Shown here piece by piece: positions 1 to 6,800 of a stretch of DNA of 20,351 nucleotides. Each line of letters begins with the position of its first letter. The first letter of the stretch is position 1. The DNA is from a virus, in the IMG/VR virus record IMGVR_UViG_3300030430_001067, positions 1 to 20,351 of that record. One strand, given 5' to 3'. The translations under genes and the position numbers were made by a program. Under the pieces are notes generated by a model that saw only the letters and a list, made by a program, of their open reading frames with translations, was not told the origin of the DNA and searched no databases.

Positions 1-150
1 TGAAACGAGAACGGCGATTATATCGGTCTACAGTTGGAAGTGGAGAAGCCAAGAGATAAGCAGGCAGCACCTACGCCTCCACCACCGCCCCCTCCACCAC
101 CTCCAGCGCCCACAGGCTTTGATGACTTTGAAGATGACATCCCCTTCTAG
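1..150 (+). CDS. SSB-like single-stranded DNA-binding protein, C-terminal fragment
   Basis: Only the last 48 codons before the TAG at 148-150 are visible. The frame encodes a short beta-strand-like stretch, a Pro-rich linker with ten consecutive prolines (codons at 76-105), and the tail GFDDFEDDIPF. An acidic tail ending in DDIPF is the classic C-terminal tip of bacterial and phage SSB proteins, which recruits replication and repair partners; this is family knowledge. The visible part lacks the OB fold, so the call rests on the tail and linker. It could equally be another small phage ssDNA-binding family that ends in the same tip. The in-frame triplet at bases 1-3 is TGA, so the N-terminal part cannot be read in frame from this window; a boundary or frame error is likely. 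The next gene begins inside its 3' end. Confidence 0.62.
76..105 (+). repeat. Deca-proline codon run in the SSB-like linker
   Basis: Ten successive CCN codons, using CCT, CCA, CCG and CCC, encode an unbroken run of ten prolines flanked by Thr and Ala. Mixed codon use argues for selection on the peptide rather than simple slippage of one triplet. Poly-Pro runs are known to slow ribosomes unless EF-P acts. The run ends about 15 codons before the stop. Confidence 0.85.
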
Positions 151-502
151 CCATCAAGACAGTCGGCACGATGAGATGCGCGAGCAGTGCCAGGCATTTC
201 ACAACGCACACCCAGAGGTGTGGAAGCTGTTCGTGCATTTCACCTTTACGATGATCCGCAAGGGTTACCCGAACTATAGCTCCAAAGCTATCTTCGAGCG
301 TATCCGATGGGAGAAAGATCAAGGCGGCGATGGGATTAGTCAGTTCAAGCTGAACAACAACTACACTGTTTTCTACGCCCGTCGTTTCATGCGGATGTAT
401 CCAAAGCATGATGGGTTTTTTAGAACGCGAGAACTCAAGAGCGTAGATCGACCGGCGACAGAGCTACCAGAACTAACACCGAGTTACTTTGAAAATGGAT
501 AA
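122..502 (+). CDS. Conserved phage protein of unknown function
   Basis: About 126 aa. The core, roughly residues 25-104, carries FHNAHPEVW, an FERIRW stretch, FKLNNNY, a YARRFM helix and GFFRTRE. I recognise this pattern as a small family scattered through tailed phages, usually near replication genes, with no known function. It is soluble, with no signal or membrane segment. The start is uncertain: TTG at 119, ATG at 122, 134 or 176 are all in frame and none has a clear Shine-Dalgarno. ATG 122 overlaps the SSB-like gene by 29 bases and would rely on coupling; ATG 176 gives a 108-aa protein closer to the family core and leaves a 25-base gap. It ends at TAA 500-502, overlapping the next gene by 8 bases. 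An enzyme or DNA-binding role cannot be told from sequence. Confidence 0.8.
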   Translation: MTLKMTSPSSHQDSRHDEMREQCQAFHNAHPEVWKLFVHFTFTMIRKGYPNYSSKAIFERIRWEKDQGGDGISQFKLNNNYTVFYARRFMRMYPKHDGFFRTRELKSVDRPATELPELTPSYFENG

Positions 503-650
503 CTGGCACATGAAATGCTTGGACTGCAATCGTAAAGGTTATCTTCGAGATTTCCCGAAGAAGTGTCCGTCATGCGGCTCTGGGTCACTGCTGATTACAG
601 ATTTGAGGTTTAGAAAAAGGGAACAAGAGGACAAAAAATGCGAATCGTGA
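495..650 (+). CDS. Zinc-ribbon mini-protein, two CxxC knuckles
   Basis: A 51-aa frame from ATG 495 to TGA 648-650. It has KCLDC at residues 7-11 and KCPSC at 23-27, that is C8-x2-C11 and C24-x2-C27, the spacing of a rubredoxin or zinc-ribbon knuckle pair separated by 12 residues. The C-terminal half is basic and charged (an RFRKREQEDKK-like stretch), which suits a nucleic-acid or protein contact; that role is inference. It overlaps the upstream gene by 8 bases and the downstream gene by 13, so it fits a tight coupled run. An internal ATG at 510 is an alternative start that keeps all four Cys. No Shine-Dalgarno is obvious. The four well-placed cysteines and the overlaps are the reason to call a gene this short. 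Confidence 0.75.
   Translation: MDNWHMKCLDCNRKGYLRDFPKKCPSCGSGSLLITDLRFRKREQEDKKCES
625..630 (+). promoter_or_regulatory. Shine-Dalgarno for the 638 gene
   Basis: AAGAGG lies 7 bases upstream of ATG 638, inside the 3' end of the zinc-ribbon gene. It is the only convincing ribosome binding site in the plus-strand block and fixes the start of the small exported protein. Confidence 0.7.
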
Positions 651-823
651 CGTGGATTATTCTTTTGGCGGCAACGGTGCTGGCGCACTCGCACGTCCAT
701 CAGTGGCGTTTGGTTGACCAGTACATCAACGAAGATGGCGATACCGTGTGTTCTTGGTTATGCGACTACACTGGGCTTGAATACAGGATAGAGACAATCG
801 GCTGCTGGAATCCCAACGATTAG
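638..823 (+). CDS. Small exported Cys-containing protein
   Basis: 61 aa. Residues 1-17 form a signal-peptide-like segment: a short basic start (MR), a hydrophobic core about residues 3-14, and LAHS before a plausible cleavage site. The mature part is about 43 aa with three cysteines (C38, C42, C56), many aromatics and a VCSWLC motif. This suggests a periplasmic mini-protein with one possible disulfide. Small secreted Cys proteins of this look occur in marine phages, with unknown function; superinfection exclusion or envelope interference are guesses. The start is well supported by AAGAGG 7 bases upstream. It overlaps the zinc-ribbon gene by 13 bases. It is the last plus-strand gene, and its TAG (821-823) overlaps the convergent TAA of the giant late gene. 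Confidence 0.75.
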   Translation: MRIVTWIILLAATVLAHSHVHQWRLVDQYINEDGDTVCSWLCDYTGLEYRIETIGCWNPND

Positions 824-827
824 TTGG
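813..827. terminator. Small inverted repeat at the convergent gene junction, possible weak bidirectional terminator
   Basis: CCAAC (813-817), loop GATTA (818-822), GTTGG (823-827): a perfect 5-bp stem with a 5-base loop. The stop codons of the two converging genes (TAG at 821-823 and, on the other strand, TAA at 822-820) lie in or at the edge of the loop. No T-tract follows on either strand and the stem is short, so intrinsic termination would be weak; chance is a real alternative. Confidence 0.3.
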
Positions 828-3800
828 CTATCGCTCTAAGCCTTGATCCGACATCGATTGTGGGAAGATCAGCTAATTTGTATAGCTCTGGCACAACATC
901 CAATACATAACGCTCGCGCAGATTAATCTCACGAACTAAGCGTTGTTTCTCTTCTGGCGTTATATCTCGTCGCATGACTGCTTCTCTCTCTTTTCTGAGA
1001 GCAGACAGATCTCTACGCACACGGTCTACGTCACGCTTCATACTGAGAAGATTCTCTCTACCAGCAGTAAATCGCTCCAGTTCTTCTAGTCTGCCAGCGT
1101 TGGCTAGGTCATTGTAACTATTGTAGAAACGGTTGATGTAGTTACTCATTTCGTAAAATCGTTCTTTCTCTGCACCACCGAACTCGTTTGTGAAGAACCT
1201 TTTGATAACAGGATATTCTCTGATCCTCATCGCAGGCATCACTGCTTGATTGTCGCCTTGCAGTTCCTTACTTCTCAAAACCAAGTCGCTCGTATCTAAC
1301 AAATAAGAACCTATCGTGCCGGTGTATCCTCGAATCAAATAGTCCGTCTTGATTGGACTCACGCCCAAGGTCTGGCCTATGAGCTTTGCTAACTCACTGG
1401 TGCCGATAGTTTCTTGAAACTCTTGTGCGTCTCCCTGATCAATAAACACAGGCGTTATAGGTCTGCCTCTGTATGCACTGTAGTTTGCGAGAACCTCAAT
1501 AGCAGGAGCCACCGCCTGTACCCCGAACGGGTTGATCTCTAAGGTGCTCACTATCCCTCTGCCTAGAGAAGCAGCGGTCTCTCTTGCTGTCGCGTCATCT
1601 GTCGCGTATCTCAGTATTCTTTCAGGAATAGTTTTGAATAACAGGCCAACCTCAAACGGTATTGGGTATCTGAACGCAACACCGTCAGGGCCAGGGACAA
1701 TCCAGAAATTATCTTTGATCTCTTCTGTTTGCTCTTTGTACTGCTCATCATCGCTGACCATCATGTAGTACATGGCAGTTACTGCGGCTATCGTGGAGCC
1801 GCGCATGATAAAAGAACGCGCCGCCTGACCGCGATCTAGATTCTTGTTGGCGTTTCTCTTGCCCCGAGCAGCGTTCAACAGCAAGTCCAAGCCCTGAAGC
1901 CTAGCATTCAAGAAAGGTATAGCCGTTGTTAGCAGACGCATCACAGGATGACTGCCTCGGCGACCAAAGTTCATAACCTCTTTTGCTTGGAAGACCGCTT
2001 CCGCTTCATCCCCTGTACGAGCGAGAACATCGTCGTACACCGCCTTTCTAGTTGCGAAGTCTGATCTGGTGGTCACGTCACCCATAAAGTTCCACAACCC
2101 GATAAAAGGTTTGGCAACCCCAAGTGTGGTGTCTTGTACGAAACCGCGCTCTTTAAGAAGATTATTAAGATACTTGCCGATGTCTTTTGGATCTTTGGAG
2201 TAGTCATAGCCACCGACAACGCCGGTTCTTTCTAGATCCGTCATGTCCTCAGTGAAACCTTTTAAGGTGCTTGCCACTGGAACGAAGTTAGCGCCAGACG
2301 TTACATAGGCAGATAACGTATCTCGCATCATGTTGGCTAGGATAAACCCAGGCTCTCTTGTGACCATCTCCCTTAGTAGGTTTGCCGGTGCTCCAAGAAC
2401 AGTCTCCAGTATGTCGAAACCGTTGCCTCCGGCGAGTGGCTGCAATGATTGATAGACAAGTGGGTCTTCTATCGTAAATTTACGATCTTTCCCGTTTACC
2501 CTGAAGCTCACCGTAGGTCTACCGTCTACAGCTTCCCCTTGGGGTATCTCGCTACTCATACCGTAACGAACCATGTTTCTAACAACACGCTGCTGGGCAA
2601 CGTTCTTCATGCCCATATCAATCGCGGCATTTAGATTCATAACAACTGCATCAAGCAACGGTACGTTAAGCTGTTTTTCGCTGCCTGTTATCGGCTTGAA
2701 GGTAGATACAGATGTGAGGTTGTTGAACATATTCGGTATGCTCGTTAAATCCTCACCCATAGCCTGTCTATAGAACGGGACATAATCTGATTTAGCGGCC
2801 CAGATCTCAGCCATTTCTTCTGTTAGAACACCAGTATCCCGCAAGAACTTGATCGTGTTTCTATTGTAGGACTGCCAAGCGTCATACCAGTCCTTGATGA
2901 TTGAGTTTCCGTTTTCATCAAGATACTGCTCTGCATGCTCGATCACTAATCTGTGCTGCTCTGGTGTGCCTGGCGAGTCAATGCCTCTGGCCCTCAAGCC
3001 TTGCGCTCTTTTAGCTATCGCATACGCCTGTGCGTCTTCCTCAAGAGAACCATGTTCCTTGGTGAACAACATGCCCATAACATCTATCAAGCCACCAAAC
3101 TTCACGGTCTCACCCGCTCTGTCAGAGTTCTCAGTAAACGTGTGCTCGAAATCTACGACTTTGGTCAGACCATTTTCGTATACAGGCACACCGTTTGCGA
3201 TGGCTTGTGCAGCTATTGCGTTCGATCTATCCGCTGCCATGAGCGCGGGTATCGCCGCCGAACTAGCCAGCACGTCCCTATCGAACTTATTCTCATACGC
3301 CTCTATCTGTGCGTACTGAAAAATAGCGCCCTGCTTTGCTCTGGTCAGGAGTTGATCTATCGGCCCTTGATCTAAAGCGTTGAGATAGGTATCGCCCGGA
3401 GTCTCATCCTCTGGGTTAGCGATGAGCATGTTATCCATAGCAGACTGCACATACTCTGGACGCTCTGGCGCATTTGCTCGAGAGAACATCGCTCTTTCTT
3501 CCGGCGGCAGCACTGCACCTCTTTCTGGGTCAGCGGCTACAGCTTGAGCGTATGGGTCTGCTGATGGATTGAACTTAGGGACAAAGCCGGTTGGTGCGTT
3601 CTCGGCAGTGGATATGTTTTGCTCTACTACCTCTTTGACCTTGCCCTCTGGAATACGTTTAGATTCTAGCCTCGGCGCTGCTCTGCTAAACGCTGGGCCT
3701 TCTTCTTGGCGGTCAACTGTTGCAGTCTCTGGACGAACAACTCCATCTTGCCTTCTGGCACTTGGCTGATCATCGTCGGCTCGCTTTCTGTCTGCGTCCC

Positions 3801-6800
3801 TGAGTGCTTTTTCAACCCTTCCACGAGGTACTCCTTCTTTATCAGCAAGGATCTCTGCTGCGTCAAGATAGTCGTTATCAGAGCCTCGACCGGGTTGGAC
3901 ACCCAGCGCCCTGAACAACTGCTTCTCAGGATACCACATCAGCGCCTGAAAGTCGGCAGTCGTTATGTCGTAGCCTTGATCTCTCAGTCTCTCTCTAGCA
4001 GCCTCTACAACCTCACGCATGTAAGCTCTCTCTACAACGCCCTTTGGCGTTGCCTGAAGCTGCGGTGCCATGTTCTTTACATAGGTTCCAGTCTTCTTGA
4101 AGATCTCTGGCTTGACGTGATTTACGCCCTTTTCAGCTTTGTATTCTTTGTAGAACCTTTGGTATCGGCGCTCGACATCCCGAATAAACTCATCGAATAG
4201 CTGGGGGTCTTGATAAACCTCAGTGCGTGTTTGATCGTTGCCCTTGAGAACTTCATTAATCAGCTTGCGAGGCAGTCCACCAGTCTTCTTTACCAGAGTC
4301 TTCAGTTCGTTTCGACGCTCTACCCTTGCCTCATCGCCCAAGCCATCTGTGAACGGCCTACCGATGGCTCGGTTCCACATACGCATCCACCAGATATCCA
4401 TAGTCAACGGATCGTAGTTGCCTCGGATATTCTGATAAAAGCCTTGGCCTATCTTTGGCCCAAGGATGTAGCTGCCTTTGACAACCACATCAGCACCTTC
4501 TGCGCTGGGCACCTTGATAGCTTCAAATCCAACTTCAGCATTGAAGTCATCAGCGAAAGCAGAAAGCTCCCTGACTGTGAAGTCCTCGTCTAGAAAGTCC
4601 CTAATGGCTTGGTTCTGACCGCTCTTGCTAAACTCATTGTGGAACTTAAACGCTTCCAACATGGCGGCATTGCGCTCACCACCTTTGTTGAATTCTTTCG
4701 TATTTTCTGGAAAGCGACCGTTCTTCATGTGATATCTAAAGATATCTGTCGCCATCTCAAAGTTATCCACAACCGCCTGTCCGTTTGACGTGACGGCAAG
4801 ACCAAAATCAAACACCGCCTCTGTATCAGGCGACTGCATAATCTGCGGCTCGACAAGTTGCATGACAGCCTTTGCTGCTTTTATCTTGCTGTCATACCAG
4901 CCAATCGCATTCGCATCGTTCTCAAGGGCTACCAGAGCCTCTGTGGCGAGCATGTCTGACAATATGTCGATGTTCTCTGGAATGTACTCAAACGGCTCTG
5001 TGCGGCCTGTAGCGTTCTGCCAGCGGTCTTGTAAGAACTGTGCAGCCTCAACAAGCGTTCTCTTCTGCTGCGGTTTGTAGGTGTTGTCTTTCATCTGCTT
5101 CAACTCTTCCTGAGTCGGTAACAGATTCGTGTTAGTCATCCCTATTTGGGCTGCTTGGCCCATAGGACTTAGAGGTGCAGTTCTAGAGAAAACAAAGTCT
5201 GCCATGCGAGGCTGACCCAAACGTCCCTCTTCCTCTGTTCCTGTCGTTGTTGAGGTGGGTGTTCTGACGGTGCCTGTAGGAGCATAAGAAGCCAGACCGG
5301 CCCGACGTTCCGTTAGTTGTAACGTCCTGACATCGCGTGATCTGGCACCTATTCTGCCGGTGCTGATGTCCTGAATAATAGAATCGAATGATGTGAAGCC
5401 AGAGCCGTCCAAGGCGCTTTTTAGCTTCACCATGAACTGTCTGATTCTGTTTAGTAGTGCTCTTGGCTTTCCAGCGACAATCTTTGGATTAGCTCTTTGA
5501 TCTCTTACTAGCTCAGCAATAGCCTCTTCATTCTGCTGAACAGGGTTTAGTTCCTTGTAGTTTTCTCTGGCCCAATTGAGATAGGTTTGATTGCCAGACT
5601 TCTTGAGTTCCTTCGCTTTCTTGCTAAGTAGATTCCATTCTTTCACCTTGAAGAGATCCATCATCCTCATGGCGTGAACGCTTTCATGGTTCAGCGTACT
5701 GATGAGAGCGGCCTCGACTTGCTCTTCAGTCATTGACGGATCTGTTTTCACCGCGTCAACAGACAAAAAGATCCTGTTGAGATCTGGAGAAAAGTATCCT
5801 TGACTTACTAGGCCAGCGGCTTTGCCCTCTGGATCAGCCTCCTCTTGGCGAACAAACGTGCGAGACCCTAGATCACCACCGACAACATCTTCTCGCGCAA
5901 CCTCTTCGCCTGGTTGTCGCGGCCTGATGCCATAAACAACATTACCATCAGCGTCTCTTGATGATGATCGGAGAGCGTAGTCCACATTTACAGGGACATC
6001 TGAAAGGCCCAAGCCCTTCATCTCGCGCTCCATAGCTGCTCGAAAGCGATCTAGTGCAGCTTCATCTACAGGGGCAGGCGAAGGCAGTAGTGCGACTGGT
6101 GCCGTCTGCTCAGGAACGCCTTGGGCTTGAACGTCTGAGATAACCTGATTGGCTGAGTCAAGATCAGTGATACCCGACTCTTCAGCCACTGTCACTGCGC
6201 TTGCATTAGGGTCTCTTTGAAGGGTTTCGACCGCTTTCTTGAACTGATAGCCAGTGTATGGCTTGAGCTTGAATACAGGCAGCTTGGTTGGAGAATCGAA
6301 TCTTGGCAGAGAGCGGAGCTTTTGCGCGAATAGCTTGAACTCACCCTCTGTCATCTGACTGAGGTTTGTGTCTGGAGCAACCCCAGCAAAACGCTCAGCG
6401 AGATACTTCAACTCTGGGGAGTCTATTGGCGATGTAATGTTTTTTGCGTCTAGTACGTTTTGCAAAAACTGCCTAGAGACAAACTTATCTCTGTAGACGG
6501 ATTCATCTACACGACCAATGCCTGTGTTTGCGTTGGCTTTATTGGCAAATGCTTGAGCTTCGCCTGCATTCCTGCCAAACGGCACGATGCGAGGCATGTT
6601 TTTCTTGGGTCTGCCGGTTTCTAGGTAGGCTTGTTTTTCTTGAGGATTTAGTTTTCTGCCTCGAATAACCTCGCCTGCACTGCTGACCACAACATAGTTG
6701 GGCACTGTAGCATTGCGCTTGCGCCTGTCTTCCACACGATAGCTTTCTGTCTCTGGCAGACCATTGACGCGAGTGTCTGTCAGATTAACTAGCTTGTCGC

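Noticed and set aside
71-409. Minus-strand open frame of 112 codons across the SSB tail and the conserved phage gene
   Set aside because: It is antisense to two supported genes; the proline-codon run produces a stop-poor complement. No RBS or recognisable motif.
2894-3375. Two overlapping plus-strand frames of about 140 codons inside the giant gene
   Set aside because: Ser/Ala/Cys-rich shadow translations antisense to a conserved region, without RBS or known motifs.
3666-3902. Same-strand nested frame of 78 codons (GTG start) in the linker region of the giant gene, with helix-like composition
   Set aside because: The host frame is intact across it, the start is GTG with only a weak AGGG upstream, and no family was recognised. 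Dense charged linkers often produce such frames by chance.
3706-4593. Plus-strand frames of 164 and 127 codons antisense to the giant gene
   Set aside because: Cys/Leu/Ser-rich antisense translations that arise from codon bias of the real minus-strand gene; no promoter or RBS.
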